Origin: Acinetobacter proteolyticus
Lineage (GTDB): Bacteria > Pseudomonadota > Gammaproteobacteria > Pseudomonadales > Moraxellaceae
Length of the DNA stretch: 64,000 nucleotides
Reading direction: 5' to 3'
Assembly: GCF_000367945.1 (NCBI RefSeq)
Contig: NZ_KB849179.1
Span: 2,599,582-2,663,581 of the forward strand
The translations under genes were made by a program, and so were the position numbers. The notes under the pieces were generated by a model that made no database searches, was not told the origin of the DNA, and saw nothing but the letters and a program-made list of their open reading frames with translations. This document shows, one piece after another, positions 17,500 through 26,357 of the stretch; within the stretch, counting starts at the first letter, position 1, and each line of letters begins with the position of its first letter.

Positions 17500-18375
17500 A
17501 TGTCTGATTTACGCCAACGCTTTTTTATCGAAGACTGTCCTGTTCGCGGTGAAGTGGTGCATTTGGAAGAAGCGCTTCAAACCATTTTGGCGCAACGTGA
17601 ATATATGCCTGCGGTACAAAGCCTCTTGGGTGAAATGCTCAGTGCAACGGCCTTGCTTGCTAGCACCTTAAAGATTCATGGTCGTATTAGCTTACAAATT
17701 CAGGCCACAGGCACATTCAAATGGGCGATGGCCGAATGCAACCATTTAGGCGAAGTACGTGCCTTGGCAGATTATGAAGAAGATCCTCGTTTTGTCGAAG
17801 GCAAAGACAGCCGTACTGTGCTTGCTGCACTTAGCAATCCAGTATTGTTCATCAATATTGAACCTGAACACGGCGAACGCTATCAAGGGATCGTACCACT
17901 TGATCAACCCACTTTGGCAGGTTGCTTGACCCAATACTACGATTTGTCTGCACAGATTCCGACGCATATTGTATTGGCAACCAATCAGCAACGTTCAGGT
18001 GGTTTATTGATTCAGCTCCTTCCTCGTAACGATGAAGAAGAGCAAAAACTGGTGGACGAAGATTTGTGGCCGCGTTTAACCATGTTGACTGAAACCTTAA
18101 AACCGGAAGAACTGACAGATCTTTCAGCCAATGAAATCCTCTATCGTTTGTATAACGAAGAAGAAGTACGTTTGCCTGAAGTTGAGCAATTAAAGTTTGG
18201 TTGTACCTGTTCTAAGGAGCGCTGTGCCAATGCCCTGATTCAGATTGGTGTAGATGCAGTGCATGAAACTTTAGAAGCGCAAAACCCCATCCAGATGGAT
18301 TGCCAGTTCTGTAATACGCGATATGAGTTTAGTGCAGAAGAAGCTTTAGGTTTGTTCGGTGAACATTTAAGTTAA
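17500..18375 (+). CDS. hslO: Redox-regulated chaperone Hsp33
   Basis: Hsp33 is activated by oxidative unfolding and holds unfolding proteins. The 291 residues end in the zinc switch C-T-C-S, then C-Q-F-C about 30 residues later, preceded by the redox linker. The N-terminal part carries R-F-F-I-E-D-C-P-V-R-G and the conserved T-G-T-F-K-W-A-M-A-E-C substrate domain. The ATG at 17500 has GGAG 6 bases upstream; an open frame extends upstream to 17380 but encodes nothing conserved. A terminator follows at 18395. Confidence 0.95.
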   Translation: MSDLRQRFFIEDCPVRGEVVHLEEALQTILAQREYMPAVQSLLGEMLSATALLASTLKIHGRISLQIQATGTFKWAMAECNHLGEVRALADYEEDPRFVEGKDSRTVLAALSNPVLFINIEPEHGERYQGIVPLDQPTLAGCLTQYYDLSAQIPTHIVLATNQQRSGGLLIQLLPRNDEEEQKLVDEDLWPRLTMLTETLKPEELTDLSANEILYRLYNEEEVRLPEVEQLKFGCTCSKERCANALIQIGVDAVHETLEAQNPIQMDCQFCNTRYEFSAEEALGLFGEHLS

Positions 18376-18394
18376 TTAACCAAATGTTAAAAAA

Positions 18395-18425
18395 TAAAAA
18401 GAGACGGGCTTCCGTCTTTTTTTAT
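18395..18425. terminator. Rho-independent terminator after hslO
   Basis: AGACGG (18402-18407) pairs with CCGTCT (18412-18417) around GCTT, followed by a long T-run and preceded by an A-run. Confidence 0.9.
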
Positions 18426-18493
18426 TTTGTATTAAGGTCTATCCGATAAAACAATGTGCAAATCTTCCAATAACATAGACCTTAACTTGCCTT

Positions 18494-19105
18494 ATGAATT
18501 ACTTCGAATATTTACTGTTTATCATCAGTGTGGTTGTGCTGATTGCCACCCCTGGCCCTGTGATGATTCTAGTCGCCAGTGCTGGCCTTAAAGGTGGCTA
18601 TAAAAAAGCATTGGAGACGATTTTTGGCACTAACTTCGCTTCTTTAATCCTGATTTTTATTTCCGTACTCATTCTCAAAGGTTTTCTTAGCATTGATGAG
18701 AATTACCTCAAAGCCATTCGGGTATTGGGCTGCCTGTATATCGCTTATCTGGGCTATAGCATTATTAAAGAAGTGCTTCAGGCACCGCATCCAACCGCCA
18801 GCCAAACCGTATCTGCACAAAGTGGCGGCTTTAAAAAAGGCTTTTTGGTGGGGATTTCCAATCCGAAAGACATCATTTTCTTCTCGGCTTTTTTCCCGCA
18901 GTTTATTCACATCTCACCGAATATCAATTTCAGTTTAAGCCTACTGACAATGACCTGGATTATTTTGGATTTTCTCACGTTGTCTTTGGTGTATCTGTTC
19001 TTCCGCAGTCTGTCTCAAAGCAGTATCTATCCTAAGATTCTTGGTCTATGTGGTGTTTTATTGGTCTTGATTGCGCTCTATGGACTCGTGGATACCTTTA
19101 TCTAA
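18494..19105 (+). CDS. LysE/RhtB family amino-acid exporter
   Basis: This 203-residue membrane protein has about six helices. The N-terminus I-A-T-P-G-P-V-M-I-L-V-A-S-A-G-L-K-G-G is the LysE/RhtB hallmark, and F-K-K-G-F-L-V-G-I-S-N-P-K-D-I-I-F-F-S-A-F-F-P-Q-F near residue 115 is the second family motif. These proteins export amino acids such as homoserine, threonine or lysine by exchange with protons; the substrate here is unknown. No clear ribosome binding site is seen before the ATG. It stands alone between hslO and cbpA. Confidence 0.88.
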   Translation: MNYFEYLLFIISVVVLIATPGPVMILVASAGLKGGYKKALETIFGTNFASLILIFISVLILKGFLSIDENYLKAIRVLGCLYIAYLGYSIIKEVLQAPHPTASQTVSAQSGGFKKGFLVGISNPKDIIFFSAFFPQFIHISPNINFSLSLLTMTWIILDFLTLSLVYLFFRSLSQSSIYPKILGLCGVLLVLIALYGLVDTFI

Positions 19106-19178
19106 AATCGACCTCAAGTCCACATTAAAAGCCATAGCGGTGTACATTTTTAGCCAAACAGAACAAGTCTTATACAAT

Positions 19179-19219
19179 CGAATCCATTGAAATCTCTTGG
19201 ATTCGTTTCATAATGAAAC
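19179..19219. promoter_or_regulatory. Two overlapping palindromes upstream of cbpA
   Basis: CGAATCCA (19179-19186) and TGGATTCG (19198-19205) form a perfect inverted repeat with an 11-nt spacer; directly after it GTTTCAT-A-ATGAAAC (19205-19219) is a perfect 15-bp palindrome. They lie 28-68 bp before the cbpA ATG. TTGAAA at 19187-19192 resembles a heat-shock -35 element, but the matching -10 is weak. This may be an operator; no regulator is identified. Confidence 0.45.
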
Positions 19220-19246
19220 AAACACATTATTATCTTTATTAAAATC

Positions 19247-20191
19247 ATGGCAAAAAATTATTATGAAGAGCTCGGTGTTTCAAGAGACGCCTCAGCAGAT
19301 GAAATCAAAAAAGCCTATCGAAAATTGGCGCGTAAATACCATCCTGACATTAGTAAAGAAGCCGATGCTGAAGCCAAAATGCAGGCCATCAATGTCGCCT
19401 ATGACACTTTGAGTGACAGTACTAAAAAAGCCGAATATGATCAAATACTGGATCATCCACAAGGGTTCTCTAATTTCGGGCAAGGCAATCAAAGTGGCTT
19501 TGATGGCTCACAGTTTTATCGTCAAAGTTCAGGGGATGGGGCTGACTTTAGTGGCTTTGAAGACTTATTTGGCCGTTTTGGTTCAGGTTTTGGCGGCGGG
19601 CAACAACGTTCACAACGCCAGCAACGCAGCTATCGTGGTGAAGACCAGCACGCCAGTATTCAGATCGATGTAGATATTGCCTATCATGGTGCTACTCAAC
19701 AGATCACCTTGCAAATCCCGACCTACAATGTGTATGGTGAACCTGAAGTGCAACGGAAAACCCTAGAGGTTAAGATTCCAAAAGGCATGAAGGAAGGCCA
19801 ACAAATCCGCCTCAATGGTCAAGGTCAAAGTGGTGTTAACGGCGGAGAAAATGGTGATCTTTATATTGAAATCCAATACAAAGACACGGATCGAATTCGT
19901 GTCGAAGGTGCCGATGTATACCAAACCATTGATGTCAGCCCTTGGGAAGCAGGTTTGGGCCAAAGTATTGAGCTGAATACCCCTGCTGGACAGCTCAAAG
20001 TCAACTTACCGAAAAATGCCAAGAATGGGCAACAGTTACGCTTAAAAGACAAAGGCATTCCAAACAAAACAGCAGGACATTTATATCTGATCATTAATAT
20101 TGTTTTACCGCCAGCGCACAGTGAGCAAGAGCAACAGGCCTACCAACAATTTGCCGATGCCTTTACTGCTTTTAAACCGCGTGCCTCATAA
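19247..20191 (+). CDS. cbpA: Curved DNA-binding protein / DnaJ-class co-chaperone CbpA
   Basis: The protein has an N-terminal J domain (residues 4-68) with the H-P-D motif in K-Y-H-P-D-I, a Gly/Phe/Gln-rich linker (80-130) and a C-terminal DnaJ_C region (I-Q-I-D-V-D-I-A-Y-H-G-A onward, with I-P-K-G-M-K-E-G-Q-Q-I-R-L). There is no zinc-finger region, so it is a CbpA-type class II J protein that stimulates DnaK and can bind curved DNA. It is 314 residues long. The modulator cbpM follows after 11 bp, as in E. coli. Confidence 0.94.
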   Translation: MAKNYYEELGVSRDASADEIKKAYRKLARKYHPDISKEADAEAKMQAINVAYDTLSDSTKKAEYDQILDHPQGFSNFGQGNQSGFDGSQFYRQSSGDGADFSGFEDLFGRFGSGFGGGQQRSQRQQRSYRGEDQHASIQIDVDIAYHGATQQITLQIPTYNVYGEPEVQRKTLEVKIPKGMKEGQQIRLNGQGQSGVNGGENGDLYIEIQYKDTDRIRVEGADVYQTIDVSPWEAGLGQSIELNTPAGQLKVNLPKNAKNGQQLRLKDKGIPNKTAGHLYLIINIVLPPAHSEQEQQAYQQFADAFTAFKPRAS

Positions 20192-20202
20192 GGAGTAAGA
20201 TC

Positions 20203-20529
20203 ATGACAACTATTCAATACAAAGAAATTCAATATGACGGTCACTGCCAAGTTGAAATCATTGATGAACAATTGGCACTTGATCTTGAGCACTTTGCAGA
20301 GGCATGTGGGCAAAGTACCGACTGGGTGTTAAAACTGATTGATTATGACATTTTGCAAATCACGGTTGATCCGCAAAGCTATCAGTTTATTGGTGAAGAT
20401 GTGAGTCGGGCCAGACGTGCTTACCGTTTACAACGTGACTTCGATGCAAGCTTATCAGCTGTAGCGGTGATGTTGGATTTAATCGATGAAGTGCAACAGC
20501 TGCGTAAACAGCTCAAACATTTTCATTAA
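20203..20529 (+). CDS. cbpM: Chaperone modulator CbpM
   Basis: This 108-residue, largely helical, MerR-like protein starts 11 bp after cbpA with an AAGGAG ribosome binding site. In E. coli, CbpM binds the J domain of CbpA and blocks both its DnaK-stimulating and DNA-binding activities. Features seen are an N-terminal C-G-Q-S-T-D-W-V-L-K-L-I region, the conserved R-A-R-R-A-Y-R-L-Q-R-D-F segment near residue 67 and a C-terminal L-D-L-I-D-E-V-Q-Q-L-R helix. The gene pairing makes the call firm. Confidence 0.9.
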   Translation: MTTIQYKEIQYDGHCQVEIIDEQLALDLEHFAEACGQSTDWVLKLIDYDILQITVDPQSYQFIGEDVSRARRAYRLQRDFDASLSAVAVMLDLIDEVQQLRKQLKHFH

Positions 20530-20541
20530 ACCATCCTTTGC

Positions 20542-20574
20542 ATGACCAAGCCCAAACTATTTCAGCTTGGTCAT
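20542..20574 (+). terminator. 10-bp hairpin at the cbpM/corA-type convergence
   Basis: ATGACCAAGC (20542-20551) pairs perfectly with GCTTGGTCAT (20565-20574), followed by TTTTC on the plus strand. It overlaps the last codons of the convergent CorA-family gene and probably terminates cbpAM transcription. Confidence 0.6.
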
Positions 20575-21780
20575 TTTCTCCACTTCTTTCAGCGTTTGCT
20601 TAATCGGTTCATAGTCCAAAAACCACAACAGATTAAAATTACGCTGCCGATGCTGCTGCGCCAGTAAATCAATAACGCTACGCTCACCACGTCCCACCAA
20701 ATGTTGACGATAAAAATAATACAGCAAGAATATGGTACTCATCAGCATCACCCCGAGCATGATCCAAAAGCCAACAGGTGATTTCAATCCTGGAATAAAC
20801 TCAAAGTTCATCCCATAAACGCCAGTCAACAAGGTCAGTGGTGCAAAGATAGCGGTAATGATTGCCAAGATGCGCATGTTCTCATTGGTTTGATTGGCAA
20901 TGGCGGAGAAGTGTAAATCGATGGCCGATTGAATCGCATTTCTTAAACGCAGCGTATGTTTTTGTACCCGTTCCACATGACTCATCAAATCGTTCAAACG
21001 CACCAACAGAATATCTTGCGCTTTATGCTTATGTTCACCGACCACATGGTGATAGTTATCAACCAACTCATCTCTAAACTCCTGCAAGGTTTCGATCTGC
21101 TCCTCACAGAGATTTTCGATTTGCTGAAAGGCCATATCCTCATGGAACAATTGATGCCACTGCTTAAAACGACGATTGCCCTGTAACAGTTGCTGTTGCC
21201 AATATTCAACCCGACGCGTTAACGGCGTGCGTAAGTTTAGATAACCATCAATCATGCTATTCAGCAAGCGTAGGCATAAATCCGCGGGGGTACTGGCTAA
21301 CTTACGCGGTTTATTCTGCTCGGCAATTGGTCGCCCCATAATGGTCTGAATGCGTTGAATATAGCTCTCTACCGCCTGATTGCCTTGCTCTCTCACACTG
21401 ACCAAAACGGTAGGTGTTAAGATAAAACTCATCGGTGTGGTCGCTAAACCAAAAACACTTTCATGCGATTCTGAAAGGCCTTCACTTTCTAAAATCTGGT
21501 CATCTGGACTGATCAGTTTACGGAATACCAATAGGTCATATTCCTCCACTGTATCAAACGCACACGGATGTTCGATATTGAGTAAATCGCGCAGATGGAA
21601 TTCATTCAGCACCAGCCCTGTCTGTGCATAAATATTTTTCTGCCAAGACTCGGTATGATTCACTAAATCTTGTCTAAGACTATCCACCCATAAAAATTCG
21701 AGCGTATGCTCTGCTTGTTGTTCCGCACTGATAAAAATCGTGTTTTCACTGTTATGGCGATAAAAATAATAAAGCTGCAT
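20557..21780 (-). CDS. CorA-family divalent cation transporter
   Basis: The long N-terminal cytosolic region ends in two membrane helices (about residues 340-362 and 372-392 of 407) separated by the signature G-M-N in V-Y-G-M-N-F-E-F-I-P-G-L. A strongly charged C-terminal tail follows. This is the magnesium/cobalt channel family; the loop lacks the exact M-P-E-L of E. coli CorA, so ion choice (Mg, Zn or Co) is open. I chose the ATG at 21780 because the upstream terminator at 21871-21906 leaves no room for a promoter before the longer frame at 21870. Confidence 0.85.
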   Translation of the reverse strand: MQLYYFYRHNSENTIFISAEQQAEHTLEFLWVDSLRQDLVNHTESWQKNIYAQTGLVLNEFHLRDLLNIEHPCAFDTVEEYDLLVFRKLISPDDQILESEGLSESHESVFGLATTPMSFILTPTVLVSVREQGNQAVESYIQRIQTIMGRPIAEQNKPRKLASTPADLCLRLLNSMIDGYLNLRTPLTRRVEYWQQQLLQGNRRFKQWHQLFHEDMAFQQIENLCEEQIETLQEFRDELVDNYHHVVGEHKHKAQDILLVRLNDLMSHVERVQKHTLRLRNAIQSAIDLHFSAIANQTNENMRILAIITAIFAPLTLLTGVYGMNFEFIPGLKSPVGFWIMLGVMLMSTIFLLYYFYRQHLVGRGERSVIDLLAQQHRQRNFNLLWFLDYEPIKQTLKEVEKMTKLK

Positions 21781-21870
21781 AGGATAATAGCAATTAAAAG
21801 GGCTAGAGAAATGCTGCCACGAAGCCAGATAAAAAGCTACGGCTATTATAGAGACAGAAACCACATCCAA

Positions 21871-21906
21871 TAAAAAAGCCTCACATGTACAACATGGAGG
21901 CTTTTC
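21871..21906 (-). terminator. Rho-independent terminator after dctA
   Basis: The stem AAAAGCCTC (21874-21882) with GAGGCTTTT (21897-21905), extended inward by CATGT/ACATG, is followed by a T-run on the minus strand. Confidence 0.85.
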
Positions 21907-21920
21907 TAATATCTGAAAAA

Positions 21921-23243
21921 TTACACTTCTTTTTTATCCACCACGCCGTATTTTAAGGCTTGGTCGAGTTGTTCTTTATCCAGTGCATTATCCCACTTTG
22001 CAACCACAATGGTTGCACAAGCATTGCCGACTAAATTGGTCAATGCACGGCATTCTGACATAAAACGGTCAATACCAAGAATCAATGCCATACCCGCCAC
22101 TGGAATTGCAGGAACAACTGACAGTGTTGCAGCCAAGGTAATAAAGCCCGCACCTGTGATGCCTGCTGCACCTTTAGAGCTCAGCATCGCGACCAATAGA
22201 ATCGTGATTTGTTGTGTAAGGGTTAATTCAATATTACAGGCCTGAGCAATAAACAGTGCCGCCAAAGTCATGTAAATGTTGGTACCATCCAAGTTAAATG
22301 AATAACCTGTTGGAATCACCAAGCCCACCACCGACTTTTCGCAGCCTGCTTTTTCCATCTTCGCCATCAATGATGGTAGTGCTGCTTCGGATGAGCTTGT
22401 TCCGAGTACCAACCAAAGTTCGTCTTTAATATAACGAATCAAATCAATAATCGAGAAGCCGTTATAGCGTGCGACTGCACCCAAAATAATAATGACGAAC
22501 AGTAAAGCAGTAATATAGAAGGTCGCAATCAATAACATCAAGTTACCGATTGAACTGATCCCATAAGCACCAATGGTAAAGGCCATGGCACCGAATGCAC
22601 CAATCGGCGCAAACTTCATCAACATACCGACTAAAGTAAATACTGGCGTAGTGAGCTGCTGTAAGAAATCAGTGACTGGACGACCTAAATCACCTGATTT
22701 TGCCAAAGCCAAACCAAACAACACCGCGACAAAGAGGACTTGAAGAATTTGACCTGATACGAACGGACTGACCAAGGTATCTGGAATGATATTCATCAAG
22801 AAGCCGGTAATGGTCGACTCATGCGCTTTGGCTGCATATTCATCAACTTTGGTGCTGTGCAAGCTGCTTGGATCAATATTCAAACCGTGACCTGGCTCAA
22901 TCACATTTCCTACAATCAAACCCACGATCAAAGCTAAAGTGGAGAAGGTCAAGAAATAGATCATGGCCTTCGCGGTCACCCGACCTACGCTGCCGAGATT
23001 TTTCATGCCCGCGATCCCCGTCACAACGGTCAGGAAAATCACAGGAGCAATAATCATTTTAACTAATTTAATGAAGGCTTCGCCGAGTGGCTTCAAGCTT
23101 TCACCCAATTCTGGGAAGAAATGACCTAACAATATCCCCGCAACAATCGCGAAGATCACTTGCACATAGAGAATCTGATAAAACTTTGGTTTCTTGGGAG
23201 GCTGTTGGTCATCTTGACCTGTGGCGACATGATCGACAAGCAT
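21921..23243 (-). CDS. dctA: C4-dicarboxylate:cation symporter DctA
   Basis: This is a DAACS-family transporter of 440 residues with eight membrane helices and two re-entrant loops. Motifs seen: S-S-S-E-A-A-L-P near residue 285, the N-L-D-G-T substrate motif in [14 protein letters not shown], and [18 protein letters not shown] near 395, which is nearly the DctA rather than the GltP sequence. It imports succinate, fumarate or malate for growth. AAGGAA upstream of the ATG is a fair ribosome binding site. Two adjacent palindromes lie 100-145 bp upstream. Confidence 0.9.
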   Translation of the reverse strand: MLVDHVATGQDDQQPPKKPKFYQILYVQVIFAIVAGILLGHFFPELGESLKPLGEAFIKLVKMIIAPVIFLTVVTGIAGMKNLGSVGRVTAKAMIYFLTFSTLALIVGLIVGNVIEPGHGLNIDPSSLHSTKVDEYAAKAHESTITGFLMNIIPDTLVSPFVSGQILQVLFVAVLFGLALAKSGDLGRPVTDFLQQLTTPVFTLVGMLMKFAPIGAFGAMAFTIGAYGISSIGNLMLLIATFYITALLFVIIILGAVARYNGFSIIDLIRYIKDELWLVLGTSSSEAALPSLMAKMEKAGCEKSVVGLVIPTGYSFNLDGTNIYMTLAALFIAQACNIELTLTQQITILLVAMLSSKGAAGITGAGFITLAATLSVVPAIPVAGMALILGIDRFMSECRALTNLVGNACATIVVAKWDNALDKEQLDQALKYGVVDKKEV

Positions 23244-23343
23244 GTGCGATATTCCTTCATATTGAGATGAACAAATAGACTTCCGACTGTCTATCTAAAA
23301 CCACATAAACGCAGGCAGGCACGGAAATTTGGGGAATTCTACG

Positions 23344-23388
23344 TTAATTGTGAGGTATACAATTAAAGTATTAGACTAATGTCTAATA
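23344..23388. promoter_or_regulatory. Tandem operator-like palindromes upstream of dctA
   Basis: TTAATTGT (23344-23351) with ACAATTAA (23359-23366) is a perfect inverted repeat with a 7-nt spacer; two bases later TATTAGAC (23369-23376) with GTCTAATA (23381-23388) is another with a 4-nt spacer. They are 101-145 bp before the dctA start, on the side expected for a promoter or upstream activation site. The binding protein is not known; no dctB/dctD-like gene is in the window. Confidence 0.55.
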
Positions 23389-23448
23389 TCAAGAAATTTT
23401 ATGTTTATAGTTTCAGTTTTTTATGTTGTTAACAATCATTCACTTAAT

Positions 23449-23484
23449 AAAAAAGCGCATTGTTAAAACAATGCGCTTTTTTTA
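23449..23484. terminator. Rho-independent terminator after pnp
   Basis: AAGCGCATTGT (23453-23463) pairs with ACAATGCGCTT (23468-23478); T-runs follow on both strands. It ends pnp on the minus strand. Confidence 0.92.
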
Positions 23485-23503
23485 AGCAAAATGCTTGCTA
23501 GCA

Positions 23504-25597
23504 TTAAGCTTGTTCAATGTCTTTCATTGTCAACTTGATACGACCACGGTTGTCGACATCTGCAACTTGTACTTTAACGTCCTGACCTTCTTTTAATACG
23601 TCAGTCACATTCGCAATACGCTCATTCGAGATTTGTGAAATGTGAAGCAAACCGTCAGTACCTGGCATGATATTAACGAATGCACCAAATTCAACGATAC
23701 GAATCACTTTACCCGCATAGATTGTACCTGGCTCAACTTCTGCAGTAAGCGCTTGGATTTTCGCAATCGCAGCTTTCGCAGCCGCTTTAGTTTCACCAAA
23801 CACGCGTACCGTACCGTTATCTTCGATATCAATCGCCGCTTTAGTTTCTTCAGTAATCGCACGGATGGTCGCACCACCTTTACCAATCACGTCACGGATC
23901 TTGTCAGGGTTGATGTTGATCACTTCGAAGGTCGGCGCATGTGCATTGATTTCTGAACGTGCACGTGAAATGACTTTGTTCATTTCATTCAAGATGTGCA
24001 TACGACCAGCAAATGCTTGGTTTAATGCAACTTCCATGATCTCTTCAGTGATCCCTTCGATCTTGATGTCCATTTGAAGTGCAGTAATACCGTTGGCAGA
24101 ACCTGCAACTTTAAAGTCCATATCGCCCAAGTGATCTTCATCACCCAAGATGTCAGAAAGAACTGCGAAACGCTCGCCTTCTTTAACCAAGCCCATTGCG
24201 ATACCCGCAACTGGTGCTTTCAATGGTACACCAGCATCCATCAGTGACAATGAAGCGCCACATACAGAAGCCATAGAAGACGAACCATTAGATTCAGTAA
24301 TATCAGATACGATACGAATCACGTACGGGAAGCGGTCAGCTGCAGGAAGAACCGCTTGAACACCACGACGAGCCAAACGACCATGACCAATTTCACGACG
24401 CTTAGGACCAGATTCACGACCCGTTTCACCAACAGAGTAAGCTGGGAAGTTATAGTGCAACATGAAGTTGTCAGTTTTTGTACCCGCTAAGGTATCAACC
24501 ATTAGCGCATCACGCGTATTACCCAAAGTCGTTGTAACCAAGGCCTGAGTTTCACCACGTGTGAATAATGCAGAACCGTGTGCACGCTCTAATACGCCAA
24601 CTTGTACGTCGATACCACGTACAGTTTTAGTATCACGACCATCAATACGTGGCTTACCTGACAAGATGTTGTCACGTACAGTACGGTATTTAAGGTCTTC
24701 AAATAATTCGTTCACTTCATCCGCAATACCTGTTTCGTCATTTTCAGGAACGAACTGAGCAACCGCTTCTGCATAAAGTGCATCAAGCGCCGCATAGCGG
24801 TCTTGTTTAACTGCAATAGTATATGCTTCAGAAATTTTCGCTTCGAAAGCGGCTTTTAATTGCTCAAGCAATGCTTCGTTTTTGCTTGGTGCAACCCAAG
24901 TCGATTCAACCGCACCCGCAGCTGCAGCAAATTCTTTGATCGCTTGAATTGCAATTTGCATTTCGTCATGACCGAACAGCACTGCACCCAACATTTGATC
25001 TTCTGACAGCTCTTTCGCTTCAGATTCAACCATAAGCACAGCCGACTCTGTACCCGCAACCACAAGGTCAAGATCAGATTGAGCAAGTTGTTCAAAATTC
25101 GGGTTAAGAACGTATTCACCGTTGATTAAACCAACACGTGCGCCACCGATTGGACCACGGAATGGTGTACCCGCAATTGACAATGCCGCTGAAGTACCCA
25201 ACATTGCAGCAATATCGGCATCCATCGTCTTATCCGAAGAAACAACTGTTGCTGTCACTTGGATTTCGTTGAAATAACCTTCTGGGAACAATGGACGGAT
25301 TGGACGGTCAATCAGACGTGAGATTAAAGTTTCAGCTTCAGACGCACGGCCTTCGCGCTTACCGTAACCACCAGGGATACGACCAGCTGCATATTGTTTT
25401 TCTTGATAGTTAACAGTTAACGGGAAGAAATCTTGACCCGCTTTTGCTTTCGGCTGAGCCACAACAGCAACAAGAACAGTCACACCACCCATGGTCACTA
25501 AAACTGTATTTGCTTGACGTGCAACACGACCCGTTTCTAAAACAACTTGGTGTTGACCAAATTGAAATTCTTTACGAACGATATTAAACATTGACAT
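23504..25597 (-). CDS. pnp: Polynucleotide phosphorylase
   Basis: PNPase is the phosphorolytic 3'-5' exoribonuclease of the RNA degradosome. The 697 residues comprise two RNase PH domains (about 12-145 and 325-460), the helical linker between them, a KH domain ([18 protein letters not shown], about 558-575) and a C-terminal S1 domain ([18 protein letters not shown] onward). It is full length. It lies downstream of rpsO on the same strand, as in E. coli, with a hairpin-rich intergenic region that could control it. Confidence 0.97.
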   Translation of the reverse strand: MSMFNIVRKEFQFGQHQVVLETGRVARQANTVLVTMGGVTVLVAVVAQPKAKAGQDFFPLTVNYQEKQYAAGRIPGGYGKREGRASEAETLISRLIDRPIRPLFPEGYFNEIQVTATVVSSDKTMDADIAAMLGTSAALSIAGTPFRGPIGGARVGLINGEYVLNPNFEQLAQSDLDLVVAGTESAVLMVESEAKELSEDQMLGAVLFGHDEMQIAIQAIKEFAAAAGAVESTWVAPSKNEALLEQLKAAFEAKISEAYTIAVKQDRYAALDALYAEAVAQFVPENDETGIADEVNELFEDLKYRTVRDNILSGKPRIDGRDTKTVRGIDVQVGVLERAHGSALFTRGETQALVTTTLGNTRDALMVDTLAGTKTDNFMLHYNFPAYSVGETGRESGPKRREIGHGRLARRGVQAVLPAADRFPYVIRIVSDITESNGSSSMASVCGASLSLMDAGVPLKAPVAGIAMGLVKEGERFAVLSDILGDEDHLGDMDFKVAGSANGITALQMDIKIEGITEEIMEVALNQAFAGRMHILNEMNKVISRARSEINAHAPTFEVININPDKIRDVIGKGGATIRAITEETKAAIDIEDNGTVRVFGETKAAAKAAIAKIQALTAEVEPGTIYAGKVIRIVEFGAFVNIMPGTDGLLHISQISNERIANVTDVLKEGQDVKVQVADVDNRGRIKLTMKDIEQA

Positions 25598-25732
25598 GTA
25601 TTATATTTTCCTAGTTTTATTCTAGTGAGACCCCTAAGGTTTGGCATTCAGACTACCACTGCTGTGTAGATAAATGACAAAGCTTAGAAGCCATCGCACT
25701 AGATCAAAATTTTTAAATAAATTTAAACACAA

Positions 25733-25784
25733 AGAAGGAGCGAACAAGCGCCCCTTCTAAAGTCACCTAAACTAAATTAGGTGA
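25733..25784 (-). promoter_or_regulatory. Two hairpins between rpsO and pnp: terminator / RNA-processing site
   Basis: TCACCTAA/TTAGGTGA (25763-25784) and AGAAGGAGCG/CGCCCCTTCT (25733-25758) are two consecutive strong hairpins on the minus-strand transcript after rpsO; the second is followed by TTTGTGTTT. In E. coli the same interval carries the rpsO terminator and the RNase III site through which PNPase autoregulates. The role here is inferred from position. Confidence 0.6.
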
Positions 25785-25847
25785 AACTCTCTTTTCAGCG
25801 ATAAAGCATAGCAACATGCGAAATACCGAAAACAAAGTAAAATCGAA

Positions 25848-26117
25848 TTAACGACGTAAACCTAATGCGCCGATCAAAGCAACATAACGACCGTGATCTT
25901 TACCGTTTAAGTAGTCAAGTAATTTACGACGTTGGTTAACCATACGGATCAAACCACGACGGCTGTGATGGTCGTGTTTGTGTTCTTTAAAGTGACCTTG
26001 CAAATCATTGATTTGAGCAGTCAATAAAGCAACTTGTACTTCAGGTGAACCAGTGTCGTTTTCAGCACGAGCAAATTTAGCGATGATCTCTGCGCGATCA
26101 GTGTTAGTTAAAGCCAT
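25848..26117 (-). CDS. rpsO: 30S ribosomal protein S15
   Basis: This is an 89-residue protein of normal S15 length with [13 protein letters not shown] near residue 20, the [11 protein letters not shown] rRNA-contact segment near 45 and R-R-K-L-L-D-Y-L near 63. S15 binds 16S rRNA at the three-way junction of helices 20-22 and nucleates assembly of the central domain. GGAG is well placed before the ATG. It is followed by pnp on the same strand. Confidence 0.98.
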   Translation of the reverse strand: MALTNTDRAEIIAKFARAENDTGSPEVQVALLTAQINDLQGHFKEHKHDHHSRRGLIRMVNQRRKLLDYLNGKDHGRYVALIGALGLRR

Positions 26118-26357
26118 TCGATTTCTCCGAGATGCTTACAAAAATAAAATGATAATGATCAGTTGAAACCAACCGACTGCCGTGCATCACTACAGCAAGG
26201 CGCTTATTTTAAGTGATCTATCGCTATATTGCAAAATTGTTTTATATCCGCTGGCAATTCGGCAGCTGACAGCGCTGTACAAAATAGGCACACTAGCCTG
26301 ATTCTGTTTTCAATTTATGACAGAGAAGAAAGAAAACGAAAATATTGCGAGGGAATC

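Noticed and set aside
20557..21870. Longer CorA-type start at 21870
   Set aside because: The extra 30 residues are hydrophobic and unlike the family, and the frame begins at the terminator of the upstream dctA transcript.
26229..26357. N-terminal extension of the serine hydrolase
   Set aside because: The upstream ATG has no ribosome binding site and encodes no signal peptide or conserved residues; the GTG at 26358 has a clear GAGGG.
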